A stretch of 64,000 bases of DNA from Bacillota bacterium (GCA_023398375.1 JAEWSH010000051.1:62001-126000), one strand, 5' to 3'; shown: positions 34,413 through 43,884, counted from the stretch's first letter. Notes: generated by a model from the sequence alone, not told the origin. Numbers and translations: made by a program.

Positions 34413-36101
34413 ATGGAATATATAACAATAGATACCAAAAGTGTACCCATTGAAGGAGAAAAAAATATTCTTTCTTTAATTCGTAAAGCTGGTATTGATT
34501 TACCGACATTTTGTTATCATTCTGAGCTTTCCATCTATGGAGCTTGCAGAATGTGTATCGTAGAAGATGATCGTGGACGTATTTTTGCTTCCTGCTCTGA
34601 GCATCCAAAGCCGGGGATGGTAATTTATACAAATACGAAAAGAATACAAGCCTATCGTCGAATGATCATTGAACTCCTGCTTTCTTCACACTGCAGGGAT
34701 TGTACGACCTGTCAGAAAAATGGCAGTTGTTCCTTGCAGGATCTGGCATTTCGTGTTGGAGTACATGCCGTTCGATTCTTAAATGAAAAGAAGAAGATAC
34801 CTTTGGATATGAGTTCCCCTTCTATTGTCCGGGATCCGAATAAATGTATCTTATGTGGTGATTGTGTGCGTACCTGTGATGAAATTCAGGGAGTAGGTGC
34901 CATTGACTTTGCCTATAGAGGTTCTAATACGCAGGTCATGCCGGCATTTAATAAAACATTGGCAGAAACAGACTGTGTTGGGTGTGGACAGTGTGTTACA
35001 GTATGTCCGACGGCAGCGATATCTATCCGCACCAATGTAACGCAGGTATGGAATGCCATAGATGACCCGAATGTACGCGTCGTTGCACAAATCGCTCCTG
35101 CTGTAAGAGTGGCAGTCGGTGACAACTTTAATATTCCAAAAGGAGAAAATAGTTTTGGAAAGTTAGTCGCGGCACTTCGCATGATGGGATTCGATGAGAT
35201 TTATGATACCAGCTTTGCAGCTGACATTACAGTTATGGAGGAATCGAAAGAACTGGCAGAACGTTTAGCAAAGAATGAGAATCTGCCTTTGTTTACGTCC
35301 TGTTGTCCTGGCTGGGTCAAATATTGCGAAAATAAATATCCGGAGTTTGCCGGTAATATTTCTACCTGTCGTTCTCCTCAAGGTATGTTTTCACCTTTAA
35401 TTAAAGAATATTTCAAAGAAAAAGATATAAAAGAGGGAAAAAAGACTGTAGTTATTTCGATTATGCCTTGTACGGCAAAAAAAGGAGAGATTTTGAGGCC
35501 GGATAACTTTACCGAAGGCAGACAGGATACTGATTTTGTGATTACGACACAGGAAATTATCCGTATGATCAAGCAAGTGGGTATCCGTTTTGAACAGTTG
35601 GAGATGGAGGCACCGGATATGCCATTTTCAGTTGCATCCGGTGGCGGAACTATTTTTGGTACCACAGGTGGTGTAACGGAAGCAGTACTGCGCAGACTTA
35701 CGAAAGAGAAGAATTACCAGAATCTGAAAGAAATCAGCTATGTCGGAGTTCGTGGGGAAGATTCCTTAAAAGAGGCAATAGTTACCGTAGGGGACAGAGA
35801 AGTGAAAATCGCAGTCGTGCATGGCCTTGCCAGTGCCGGAAAATTGCTGGATCAAATCAAAGCCGGAGAAGTAACATACGATTTTGTAGAAGTAATGGCA
35901 TGTCGCAGAGGCTGCATCATGGGCGGCGGACAGCCTGCATTTGCAGGACCAAGAACCAAGAAAAGCAGAATGGAGGGGCTCTATAAGGCAGATGTCATGT
36001 CAAATATCCGTTATCCGGATGAGAATCCGGTATTGCTTCAGATGTACGATAATTTCTTGAAAGGCAAGGAGCATAAACTGTTCCATAGAAATATGTCATG
36101 A
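34413..36101 (+). CDS. hydA: [FeFe] hydrogenase catalytic subunit (group A)
   Basis: A 562-residue catalytic subunit. The N-terminal [2Fe-2S] domain has CYHSELSIYGACRMC; a His-ligated cluster region has HCRDCTTCQKNGSC; two [4Fe-4S] clusters follow (CILCGDCVRTCDE and CVGCGQCVTVCP). The H-cluster motifs are TSCCPGW, MPCTAKKGE and MACRRGCIMGGGQP, complete for the cysteine ligands. The small-subunit tail is fused at the C terminus. With hydC and hydB it should evolve H2 from NADH and reduced ferredoxin, or run in reverse. The maturases HydEFG are not in the window. Confidence 0.96.
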   Translation: MEYITIDTKSVPIEGEKNILSLIRKAGIDLPTFCYHSELSIYGACRMCIVEDDRGRIFASCSEHPKPGMVIYTNTKRIQAYRRMIIELLLSSHCRDCTTCQKNGSCSLQDLAFRVGVHAVRFLNEKKKIPLDMSSPSIVRDPNKCILCGDCVRTCDEIQGVGAIDFAYRGSNTQVMPAFNKTLAETDCVGCGQCVTVCPTAAISIRTNVTQVWNAIDDPNVRVVAQIAPAVRVAVGDNFNIPKGENSFGKLVAALRMMGFDEIYDTSFAADITVMEESKELAERLAKNENLPLFTSCCPGWVKYCENKYPEFAGNISTCRSPQGMFSPLIKEYFKEKDIKEGKKTVVISIMPCTAKKGEILRPDNFTEGRQDTDFVITTQEIIRMIKQVGIRFEQLEMEAPDMPFSVASGGGTIFGTTGGVTEAVLRRLTKEKNYQNLKEISYVGVRGEDSLKEAIVTVGDREVKIAVVHGLASAGKLLDQIKAGEVTYDFVEVMACRRGCIMGGGQPAFAGPRTKKSRMEGLYKADVMSNIRYPDENPVLLQMYDNFLKGKEHKLFHRNMS

Positions 36102-36116
36102 TACCAGGGTAAAAAG

Positions 36117-36151
36117 GTCATGTGTTTCATGCTTGCATGAAAAAGCATGAC
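36117..36151 (+). terminator. Stem-loop after hydA
   Basis: GTCATG pairs with CATGAC outside, and TTTCATGC pairs with GCATGAAA inside, around a 2-nt loop centre. There is only CTTT after it, so it is a hairpin of uncertain strength as a terminator; the better terminator is 60 nt further on. Confidence 0.5.
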
Positions 36152-36213
36152 TTTGGGACCCCGATATCATGTCCTAGATAAACCGCATAAATATAGGTTA
36201 GATAGAAAAATAG

Positions 36214-36260
36214 CCTCTGAATTGTATTGTGACATTACAATTCAGAGGTTATTTGTTTTT
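36214..36260 (+). terminator. Intrinsic terminator of hydCBA
   Basis: A perfect 13-bp stem (36214-36226 with 36236-36248) and a 9-nt loop, followed by a T-rich tail. Confidence 0.8.
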
Positions 36261-36392
36261 ACTCGTTTACGTGAGTAATGAAGAAAATATAAGTAAGTTT
36301 GAATTGTGTGGAATGTGTCAAAACGCACAAAATATGCATGGTAGAATACAAAAAAATATAAAAAATACCAAGAACCATGGAAATAAGAAACG

Positions 36393-36466
36393 TTTTGTTT
36401 CAAAATAAGAAACAAAATTTCATAATATAGTAGAATTATTGACAAAAAGTTGCACAAATATATAAT
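36393..36466 (+). promoter_or_regulatory. MurR-type operator and promoter of the amino-sugar operon
   Basis: A perfect inverted repeat TTTTGTTTC (36393-36401) and GAAACAAAA (36409-36417), spaced by 7 nt, precedes TTGACA (36439-36444) and TATAAT (36461-36466) with a 16-nt spacer. Another GAAAC word lies just upstream (36387-36391). RpiR-family regulators bind such repeats, and the first gene downstream is an RpiR-type regulator. The regulator-operator link is inferred. The rest of the 450-bp gap holds no gene. Confidence 0.7.
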
Positions 36467-36555
36467 TAGAACATAGGAGAAATAAAAAACCATAACTTAA
36501 GAAGAAATGTGAAAAAAAATTACACAACAAAATTAATATTTAATTAGGAGACAAT

Positions 36556-37428
36556 ATGAAAAGTGTTCTCATCAGATTACAAGAATACAAGAAACAGGCG
36601 AGTGCAGCTGAAAAAGAGTTAATTGAAATAGTGTTGGGTGATCCTGATACGGTTGTAAAGTGCAGTATTCATGAGTTGGCAGAAAAAGCTTTTACTTCAG
36701 CTTCTACCATTGTAAGGCTTTGTAATAAGCTGGAATTTCATGGTTATAAGGAATTTCATAAGGCTTTGATTTATGAACTGGCTGTTAGAAAAGAAACTGA
36801 TATTAAGAAAACGAGTAAGATTACCAAAGAAGACAGTTTGGAAGAAATCGTGGATAAGGTTACCTATAGAAATATTATTTCTTTAGAAAAAAGTAGAAAA
36901 TTAATTGATTATGAAGTATTGGATGAAGCAGTGAATGAATTGATTAATTGTAAATCTATCTTTTTATTTGGGATTGGTTCTTCTCTTTTAGTTGCTAAAG
37001 ATGCTTATTTAAAATTTATGCGAATTAATAAAAGCTGCAATATTTATGACGACTGGCATGGGCAATTATTATATGCCAAAAATATGTCAGAAAAAGATGT
37101 GGCAATTATCATCAGCTATTCTGGTATTACAGAGGAAATGATCCGATGTGCAAAAGAAGTAAAAAAAGCAAACGCAAAGATTATTGCAATTACAAGATTT
37201 GAGGCATCTATGTTGGCAAAAATGGCAGATTACTGTTTGAGTGTAGCTTCTACAGAGTCAATGTTCCGGAGTGGTGCCATGGCATCGCGTATCAGTCAAC
37301 TGAACATGGTAGATATTCTATATTCACTATATGTCAATAAACATTACGATGAAAACCTGGTTCAGATCAGTAAGACATATATGAATAAAGAGAAGGATGT
37401 CTTATGGGAGGAGGATATGCGTGATTGA
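36556..37428 (+). CDS. murR: RpiR-family regulator, MurR-like
   Basis: A 290-residue regulator. An N-terminal RpiR-type helix-turn-helix (SIHELAEKAFTSASTIVRLCNKLEFHGYKEF) is followed by a SIS sugar-phosphate-binding domain with FLFGIGSSLL and IIISYSGITEEM. MurR of E. coli senses MurNAc-6-phosphate. Here it starts the operon and overlaps murQ by 8 nt, so MurNAc-6-P is the likely ligand. GGAG lies 6 nt before the ATG. Confidence 0.85.
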   Translation: MKSVLIRLQEYKKQASAAEKELIEIVLGDPDTVVKCSIHELAEKAFTSASTIVRLCNKLEFHGYKEFHKALIYELAVRKETDIKKTSKITKEDSLEEIVDKVTYRNIISLEKSRKLIDYEVLDEAVNELINCKSIFLFGIGSSLLVAKDAYLKFMRINKSCNIYDDWHGQLLYAKNMSEKDVAIIISYSGITEEMIRCAKEVKKANAKIIAITRFEASMLAKMADYCLSVASTESMFRSGAMASRISQLNMVDILYSLYVNKHYDENLVQISKTYMNKEKDVLWEEDMRD

Positions 37429-38329
37429 TTTATCAAAGATGGTTACGGAAACAAGAAATAGAAAAACAATGAATTTGGATGAAATGACACCGCTCGAGTT
37501 GATCAGTATTATGAATGAAGAAGATGGGAAGGTAATTGCAGCAGTTAGAACAGAACTTCCCAAAATTGCACAGGTAGTGGAATGGTGTACAGAAAGTCTG
37601 GGTGGAACAGGTCGATTAATTTATATGGGGGCAGGTACCAGCGGAAGGCTTGGACTATTAGATGCGGTGGAATGTCCACCGACATTTGGAGTGAAACCGG
37701 ATAAGGTAATTGGATTAATTGCTGGTGGAAATAACGCTTTTGTAAAAGCAGTGGAAGGTGCCGAAGACAGTGAAACATTGGGTGCAGAGGATTTGAAGAA
37801 TATTCATCTGATGCCAGAGGATGTGGTAATTGGTATGGCCGCAAGCGGTAGGACGCCATATGTGATCAGTGGATTACGATATGCGAGAAAAATAGGTTGT
37901 AAGACAGCAGCAATCGTATGCAATGAGAACTCTGTAATGGCAAAGGAAGTAGAGATCACGATTGAACTGATAGCCGGACCGGAGGTATTAACCGGTTCCA
38001 CCAGATTAAAAGCGGGTACAGCGGAAAAAATGGTATGTAATATGATATCCACTGCGAGTATGGTAGGGATAGGAAAGGCATATCAGAATCTCATGGTAGA
38101 TGTCGTACAGACCAACACAAAGTTGATGAAAAGAGCAGAGAATATAGTAATACAAGCAACTGGGTGTAATCGGAAAGAAGCACAAGATGCATTAAAAAAT
38201 GCTGACGGTCATGCGAAGACAGCTATTGTATCAATATTATCCAATTGCAGGGCCGAAGAGGCACGGGAAAAATTAGCAAAGGCACGTGGACATGTGCGTT
38301 ATGCAATAAAACAAACAACAAAAAAATAG
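37421..38329 (+). CDS. murQ: N-acetylmuramic acid 6-phosphate etherase
   Basis: Cleaves the lactyl ether of MurNAc-6-P to give GlcNAc-6-P and lactate in the cytoplasm. The 302-residue length and the SIS domain are typical. Signatures are GAGTSGRLGLLDAVECPPTFG, GMAASGRTPYV and the acidic GAEDSE; the C-terminal helical domain has KTAIVSILSNC. The start is GTG 37421 (VIDLSKMVTETRN), with GGAGGAGG before it, overlapping murR. Identification is firm. Confidence 0.95.
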   Translation: MIDLSKMVTETRNRKTMNLDEMTPLELISIMNEEDGKVIAAVRTELPKIAQVVEWCTESLGGTGRLIYMGAGTSGRLGLLDAVECPPTFGVKPDKVIGLIAGGNNAFVKAVEGAEDSETLGAEDLKNIHLMPEDVVIGMAASGRTPYVISGLRYARKIGCKTAAIVCNENSVMAKEVEITIELIAGPEVLTGSTRLKAGTAEKMVCNMISTASMVGIGKAYQNLMVDVVQTNTKLMKRAENIVIQATGCNRKEAQDALKNADGHAKTAIVSILSNCRAEEAREKLAKARGHVRYAIKQTTKK

Positions 38330-38344
38330 ATGGAGGAAAAGAAA

Positions 38345-39790
38345 ATGAGAAAGAAAATGCTATCAGTATTATTGTCTGCAGCGATAATTTCAAGTGTATT
38401 ATCTGGATGTGGAAATAGCGCAAAGGAGACAACAACAGGAAATGCTGCAACGGAGAGTACAGCAGTGGAATCAGGCAGCGGAAAAGATGTTGTTACAGCG
38501 TTATTGCCACCGGTTTCAGCATCCTATCAAGACAAATTAGTGGAGTACGCCAATGAATTTAATGCAGCCAATGCGGATGTGGAACTTCAAATCACAACAG
38601 CAAGCTGGGAGGATATGACAGAAAAATTGGATGTTCAGGTAAACGCAGGTTCTCCACCTGATATTGCATTTATTGGATATGATGGGGTAACGAAATATCT
38701 GGATACAGAAATGCTGGTAGATATTTCAAAATATGCAACGGAAGATATGGCTGCTGATTATAATCAAGACATTTTGAATTATTTCAGAAATGGGGATGGA
38801 CTATATGGTTTCCCAGCCTATGTTGAAGTACAGGCAATTGGTGGTAACAAGGATATGTTAGAAAAAGCAGGCATTGACTGGGAAAGTATTCAACAAAAAG
38901 GATGGACTTACGATGAATTTAGGGAAGCAATCAAAAAAGGCGTTGTAAAGACAGGAGATAACTATTCCCGCTATGGATTCGTGTTTGCCTGTTCAGGAGT
39001 TGCTGCAAAGGATTATTTTTCTATTTTTGTAAAAAATGCAGGCATGCCTGCAGCTTTTGATAAGGATTTAAAATACGCGTATACAAGCAGCGAGATGCTT
39101 ACATTCTTAGAAGATGTCAGAAGTTTAATTGACGATGGTTCTATGCCGAAAGAATTAAGTTCCATAGATGCAGGAAAACGTTGGAACATGTTCTTAACAG
39201 GACAGACGATGATTACAGGGAAAGGGTTATCAGTTTTTGAAAAATCAGCAACAGATAATAATAAAAAATTAGCTGCCAATGATGGAAGTGCAGTAGAAGG
39301 AAGTATGGAAGCAGAATATATCATATTACCAGTTCCTACTTTTAATGGTAAGGAACAACAGGCACAAGGAGCTGTTGACGGGTATGTGTGCTTTAGAGGG
39401 AAAGAAGAACCTACAGAAGAACATTTGAAAAATGTTGTAAAGGCAGCATACTTTTTAGCGAGCGGGGAGAGAGCCGCAGAAACATGTCAGGAACTTTACA
39501 TAAGTCCGATTTGTAAATCAGGAGAAGATGCCTTTTCGAAGCTTACCCCTATCGAAGGCAAAAATGAGAAAAATACAGCGGCAGTTAAAAATCTTGCAAC
39601 ACAAGTTGCGCAAGCAAGGCCTGATATTCCGGCTGAGTTAGGAGCAAAAGCAATCAAGATTGAGGACGAAGTTATCTTACCTAAATTCCAAGGTTTATTG
39701 GCAGGAGAAGTAACGCCGCAAGAAATGTATGATGCGATTAAAAAGGCTGCAATAGAAGCATTTGGTGAGGATGGTTGTGTGATAGATTAG
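38345..39790 (+). CDS. ABC sugar transporter, lipoprotein solute-binding protein
   Basis: A 481-residue extracellular binding lipoprotein of the UgpB/MalE class. The signal sequence ends with the lipobox LSGC (Cys22), and a Thr/Ser-rich linker follows. It should capture the sugar at the cell surface and deliver it to the two permeases downstream. ATG 38345 is chosen because the GGAGG overlapping the earlier in-frame ATG is its ribosome site. The ATPase subunit is not in the operon, so a shared MsmK-like ATPase is presumed. The operon predicts MurNAc, GlcNAc or their disaccharides as ligands. Confidence 0.9.
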   Translation: MRKKMLSVLLSAAIISSVLSGCGNSAKETTTGNAATESTAVESGSGKDVVTALLPPVSASYQDKLVEYANEFNAANADVELQITTASWEDMTEKLDVQVNAGSPPDIAFIGYDGVTKYLDTEMLVDISKYATEDMAADYNQDILNYFRNGDGLYGFPAYVEVQAIGGNKDMLEKAGIDWESIQQKGWTYDEFREAIKKGVVKTGDNYSRYGFVFACSGVAAKDYFSIFVKNAGMPAAFDKDLKYAYTSSEMLTFLEDVRSLIDDGSMPKELSSIDAGKRWNMFLTGQTMITGKGLSVFEKSATDNNKKLAANDGSAVEGSMEAEYIILPVPTFNGKEQQAQGAVDGYVCFRGKEEPTEEHLKNVVKAAYFLASGERAAETCQELYISPICKSGEDAFSKLTPIEGKNEKNTAAVKNLATQVAQARPDIPAELGAKAIKIEDEVILPKFQGLLAGEVTPQEMYDAIKKAAIEAFGEDGCVID

Positions 39791-39803
39791 GTGCATGAAA
39801 TAG

Positions 39804-39847
39804 ATCAGGCATTGGAAATCGTAATGAGTGCCAATGCCTGATTTTTT
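39804..39847 (+). terminator. Terminator/processing hairpin after the binding-protein gene
   Basis: A perfect 12-bp stem (39804-39815 with 39831-39842) is followed by six T residues. It would lower permease expression relative to the binding protein, a common arrangement. Confidence 0.75.
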
Positions 39848-39857
39848 ATGTATTAGA

Positions 39858-40174
39858 ACTCAAATGTCAAAAGCTTTTCCGCTTGGACTCAGCAAGGCTG
39901 CTGAAAAAGGCCCCTTTCAGTTTGCTGAATGAATCAAGGTGTATATATATTCATTTGGCTACCTTTCCTTCCTGCGGCATGTTCTTTATAGAGCCTCAAC
40001 CATGTGGAAAATATCGCGGCTGCTCTATTTTCCACTGAGTCTCTAGTCGAACATAAACAGCCTTGTCAGCCGGTCTACGCCAAGTTGATTATATATACAC
40101 CTTGATTCATGCCATGTTTTTGAAAAGGACTTTTTCAGAAGCCAAGGTCTATGATAAGCTTTTGAAACCAAAAC
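39858..40174. mobile_element. MITE-like 317-bp inverted-repeat element with 8-bp direct repeats
   Basis: GTATTAGA occurs directly repeated at 39850-39857 and 40175-40182, as a target-site duplication would. Between them, the 19-bp ends are related inverted repeats; the inner ten bases, TCAAAAGCTT (39867-39876) and AAGCTTTTGA (40156-40165), match exactly. Further in, a GGCT-CTGAAAAAG block (39896-39920) has a counterpart at 40121-40143, and a perfect 21-bp inverted pair lies at 39929-39949 and 40090-40110. The centre has another perfect hairpin, GTGGAAAATA with TATTTTCCAC (40004-40035). No ORF is present. A structured RNA is the alternative. Confidence 0.65.
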
Positions 40175-40217
40175 GTATTAGATAAGATTTTTATAAATAG
40201 AGAGAAGGAAGAAGAGT

Positions 40218-41111
40218 ATGCATAAAGAAAAAAAAAGAAAGCTCTTAAATCATGATGCAATATGGGGTTATATATTTATCCTTGTACCAATGGTATCATT
40301 CATTGTATTTACTTTATATCCGGTCGTACAGGCCGCGGTAGTAAGTTTCCAATCATATAAACCATTAAAAACAGAATTTGTAGGAATTACGAATTATGTT
40401 ACTACATTAAAAAACGGATTGTTCTTTAAATCCATTTACAATACCTTTGTATATACAATTGTTACAGTGCCAATCTCAATTATGCTGGCATTTATCATTT
40501 CCATTTTGCTTGTCCCTTTTAAGAAAAGAAATCAATCTTTCTTCAAGGCAGTATTCTATTTGCCTGCGATTGCCTCTGGAGTAGCACTTTCCTTTGTATG
40601 GAAATGGATATTTGATCCACTTCCAAGTGGTTTATTGAATTCGGTCATCAAAATATTTGGAATTGAAAATCAAAATTGGTTGGGAAGTTCACAAACAGCT
40701 ATGTTATCACTTATTATTATGACAATATTCTCCGGTATAGGATCTACGGTTATTATTTATGTGGCTGCATTACTTGGAATTGATTCTACTTACTATGAGG
40801 CTGCAAATATTGATGGTGCAACATTTATTCAGAAAATAAAGTATGTTGTATGGCCAATGGTAAAGCCCACTACTGTCTTTTTGGCTATTACTGGAGTAAT
40901 CAATGCGTTTCAGGCATTTCAGACAGCATACTTAATGACAGGTGGTGGACCGGATAATGCCACCACCATGGTCGGTCTATTGATTTTCAATAATGCTTTT
41001 AAATATTTTAACTATGGGGAAGCATGCGCACAGGCATTATTGTTAGCAGGAATCATAGCAATCTTTGCAGTATTTCAATTTAAAGTAATGGCTGCAGATG
41101 TAGAATACTAG
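40218..41111 (+). CDS. ABC sugar transporter permease, MalF/UgpA type
   Basis: A 297-residue inner-membrane permease with six hydrophobic segments. The EAA loop YYEAANIDGATFIQKIKYVVWP, which docks the ATPase, is intact. It pairs with the MalG-type permease 14 nt downstream and with the lipoprotein encoded before the MITE-like element. AGAAGGAAGAAG lies before the ATG. Confidence 0.92.
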   Translation: MHKEKKRKLLNHDAIWGYIFILVPMVSFIVFTLYPVVQAAVVSFQSYKPLKTEFVGITNYVTTLKNGLFFKSIYNTFVYTIVTVPISIMLAFIISILLVPFKKRNQSFFKAVFYLPAIASGVALSFVWKWIFDPLPSGLLNSVIKIFGIENQNWLGSSQTAMLSLIIMTIFSGIGSTVIIYVAALLGIDSTYYEAANIDGATFIQKIKYVVWPMVKPTTVFLAITGVINAFQAFQTAYLMTGGGPDNATTMVGLLIFNNAFKYFNYGEACAQALLLAGIIAIFAVFQFKVMAADVEY

Positions 41112-41125
41112 AGGGGAGAGATGGC

Positions 41126-41989
41126 ATGGGTTTATTCAGACAATATGGGAAAGAACAGAAATATAAATTAATAGCAAGAAATACAATCATGGCAGCATTC
41201 CTGCTTGTTCTAGGAATCGTGACATTGTTTCCGATTTATTACATGGTTGTTTCTTCTTTTGGAGCACCAAATGAAGCCGGAGCCGCAAGTTATTCGCTGA
41301 TACCGAGAAATATGACACTGGATTCTTATAAATTCTTTTTTGCATTTAGTAAAAGCTCACTCCGTTGGATCATGAATTCTGTGATCGTAGCAAGTACTGT
41401 TACGTTAAGCAATGTAATTTTTGCCGGAATGGCAGGCTATGCATTTGCAAAAATTAAATTTCCGGGAAGTAAAGTACTATTTTTTCTATTACTTTTCGCA
41501 ATGATGGTTCCTTATCAGGTAACACAAGTCCCACTGTATATATTAGTGGCCAATGTATTAAAATTGACAGATACCTATACCGCATTGATCGTACCGTCCA
41601 TAGTTACCTGCTACAATGTATTTATGGCGAAACAGTTCTTTACTTCATTACCGACATCAATTTTAGAAGCAGCGAAAATTGAAGGATGTAATCAGTTTCA
41701 GGTTTTAGTGAAAATTGTAATGCCTATTTCCAAAACAATACTATCCGTTATGGCTATCATGACATTCATGGGGAACTGGAATACATTTTTCTGGCCGTTC
41801 CTGGTATGTAATAATGAGTCGATGCAAACGATTCAAGTCGGACTTAAAAACTTCAGTTTTGCAAATACCACATACTTTGCACCGATGATGGCAGGGGCAA
41901 CAATCTCTGCATTACCAATGTTCATTCTATTCTTTACCTTACAAAGATACTTTCTGGAGGGTGTAACGGTAGGTGCAGTGAAAGGATAA
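41126..41989 (+). CDS. ABC sugar transporter permease, MalG/UgpE type
   Basis: A 287-residue permease with six hydrophobic segments. The EAA loop ILEAAKIEGCNQFQVLVKIVMP is intact. The C terminus FFTLQRYFLEGVTVGAVKG is typical of MalG-type carbohydrate permeases. Its stop codon overlaps the first possible start of the kinase gene (TAATG), consistent with one operon. Confidence 0.93.
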   Translation: MGLFRQYGKEQKYKLIARNTIMAAFLLVLGIVTLFPIYYMVVSSFGAPNEAGAASYSLIPRNMTLDSYKFFFAFSKSSLRWIMNSVIVASTVTLSNVIFAGMAGYAFAKIKFPGSKVLFFLLLFAMMVPYQVTQVPLYILVANVLKLTDTYTALIVPSIVTCYNVFMAKQFFTSLPTSILEAAKIEGCNQFQVLVKIVMPISKTILSVMAIMTFMGNWNTFFWPFLVCNNESMQTIQVGLKNFSFANTTYFAPMMAGATISALPMFILFFTLQRYFLEGVTVGAVKG

Positions 41990-42951
41990 TGGAAAGACAA
42001 AGGGAGGAAATCAGGTTGGAAGAGCAGTTTGTAATCGGAATAGATGGTGGAGGGACGAATACCACTGTAATTGTATCCGGAATGGATGGTACGGTGATAG
42101 GGAAATATCAGCTGGGCGCCTTAAATATAAATGGTCAGACATATGACAGTACGGAATACACATTGACTGCCATTATAAGAGAGCTGGAAACGCTGCAGTT
42201 ATCTATAAAAAAATGTAAGGGAATTTGTATTGGAGCTGCCGGCATCAGTAATGAAGATACGCAAATATTGTTCACGCTGATTTTGCGAAAACTAGGAATG
42301 GAAGGAGTCATTAAACTTGTTGGAGATCACGAGGCAGCATTGGCAGGGGCACTGGAAGGAAGGACAGGCGTTATATTGATTGCCGGAACAGGTTCTATTT
42401 GTTATGGAGTGAATGAGTCCAGAGTTGCTTACCGCGCAGGCGGATATGGACATATGATCGATGATGCCGGTAGTGGATATGCAATCGGCCTGGATATCTT
42501 AAAAGCTGTGGTCAGACAATCGGATGGAAGACAAGAACAGACGGTATTAACGGAGAAGCTATTTCGGAATCTACAGGTAGATACAATTGGCGACTTGATA
42601 ACCTGGCTTTATCAGCCTAATAGAAGTAAAAAGGAAATTGCTGCGCTCGCTCCGTTATTAGAAGAAGGATTAGCGGTAAAAGATAAAGTATCCATAGCAA
42701 TTCTTGAGCATAGTGTTAAAGAATTAACGGAACTGGCCAAGGCAGTACTGGTGCATTTTAAGGAATCAACATCCTTAGTTATGAGCGGGAGCGTATTGCT
42801 GAAAAATAAAGAAATCTATCAGTTAGTTTGCAAGCATATAAAAAAGGAATATCCGGAACTAGATATTATTAAGATGAGAGGAAATGCAGCAGAGGGTGCA
42901 GTTAAGATTATATTACAGGAACTAGCCTCTTACGAGTATTCTTCGCAATGA
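41989..42951 (+). CDS. murK: BadF/BadG-family amino-sugar kinase, MurK-like
   Basis: A 320-residue ASKHA-fold kinase. The phosphate-1 loop GIDGGGTNTTVIV, the second phosphate loop IAGTGSICYG and the adenosine-site MSGSVLL are present. MurK of Clostridium acetobutylicum, a kinase for MurNAc and GlcNAc, belongs to this family, and the operon makes the same role very likely: phosphorylating imported MurNAc for MurQ. The start may be ATG 41989, coupled to the upstream stop, or TTG 42016, which has GGGAGG 8 nt before it and places GIDGGG nearer the N terminus. Confidence 0.82.
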   Translation: MERQREEIRLEEQFVIGIDGGGTNTTVIVSGMDGTVIGKYQLGALNINGQTYDSTEYTLTAIIRELETLQLSIKKCKGICIGAAGISNEDTQILFTLILRKLGMEGVIKLVGDHEAALAGALEGRTGVILIAGTGSICYGVNESRVAYRAGGYGHMIDDAGSGYAIGLDILKAVVRQSDGRQEQTVLTEKLFRNLQVDTIGDLITWLYQPNRSKKEIAALAPLLEEGLAVKDKVSIAILEHSVKELTELAKAVLVHFKESTSLVMSGSVLLKNKEIYQLVCKHIKKEYPELDIIKMRGNAAEGAVKIILQELASYEYSSQ

Positions 42952-42994
42952 TTAATTGTGCCGCATTACGGCTTGTTTGGAAGGTTGAATAAGA

Positions 42995-43882
42995 ATGAAA
43001 AGAAATAGGAATCAATATCTGGCAATTGATATCGGAGGCACTTTCATAAAGTATTCTGTTATGGATTCTGATTATAAATGTTATGAGGAAGGAAGTATGC
43101 CAACAAAAAAGCTGCCTTCAGAGTTTTTGGAACAGCTGACAGATGTGATAGAAGCATATCTTGAACAGATAAACGGAATCGCTATTTGTATGGGAGGATT
43201 CATTAATCCGCTTACAGGAGAAAATACAGACTTCAGTGTAGGAGCCAATTTTAAGACGTATAATCTGAAAACTGTCCTCAGTGAAAAATATCAGATTCCT
43301 GTATTACTTGAAAATGACAGTAACTGTGCAGCTTTGGGAGAAATGGTACAGGGCGCGGCACGAGGATACAGGAATTTTTGTATGGTTACTTTTGGAACAG
43401 GAATAGGCGGTGCCATTGTCATAAATAGAGAATTGTACCGTGGAAGTAATTGTAAGGCAGGAGAGGTTGGTTTCACCAGAGTGAAAATAAAAGAAGAATT
43501 AGGAAATATAAGGACGGAATCAGCAGGTGCAACTTCTGTTCTTGTGAAAAAAGTTTCTGAATTTTTGGATTTTGAGGTGGATGGAAGGTATATTTTTACA
43601 CATATGGATAACACGAATATTGCAGACATTTACCGTGAATGGATTGCTAAGGGAGCAATTGTAATTGGTAATTTGGCGGTCACTGTTGACCCGGAGATTT
43701 TATTAATTGGAGGCGGGATAAGCGAAAACAAAATATTTATAAACGACATGAAAAAGGCAGTATATCAATTATATCCACATTTAGAAGAATATACGACTAT
43801 TAAGGCCTGCGAAAGAGGCAACATGGCAGGAAAAATAGGAGCGTTATATTTACTTTTACAAAAAGAAAGCGCAGGTGTTTAA
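42995..43882 (+). CDS. ROK-family sugar kinase-like protein
   Basis: A 295-residue ROK protein without an N-terminal helix-turn-helix, so a kinase rather than a repressor. The ATP-site AIDIGGTFIKYSV, the catalytic Asp in LENDSNCAALGE and FGTGIGGAIV are clear. The zinc-binding CxCGxxGCxE motif of classical ROK sugar kinases is absent; in its place stands AGEVGFTRVKIKEE. Probable substrates are GlcNAc, glucose or another sugar released by the operon's glycosidases. It ends 2 nt before the GH4 gene. Confidence 0.85.
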   Translation: MKRNRNQYLAIDIGGTFIKYSVMDSDYKCYEEGSMPTKKLPSEFLEQLTDVIEAYLEQINGIAICMGGFINPLTGENTDFSVGANFKTYNLKTVLSEKYQIPVLLENDSNCAALGEMVQGAARGYRNFCMVTFGTGIGGAIVINRELYRGSNCKAGEVGFTRVKIKEELGNIRTESAGATSVLVKKVSEFLDFEVDGRYIFTHMDNTNIADIYREWIAKGAIVIGNLAVTVDPEILLIGGGISENKIFINDMKKAVYQLYPHLEEYTTIKACERGNMAGKIGALYLLLQKESAGV

Positions 43883-43884
43883 GA

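Noticed and set aside
35911..35950. Possible loss of function in the hydA L3 motif (MACRRGCIMGGGQP)
   Set aside because: The two residues between the cysteines vary in active [FeFe] hydrogenases; all cluster cysteines and GGGQP are intact.
42959..42975. A regulatory hairpin between murK and the ROK gene
   Set aside because: Only four GC pairs (GCCG/CGGC) with no T run; too short to call.
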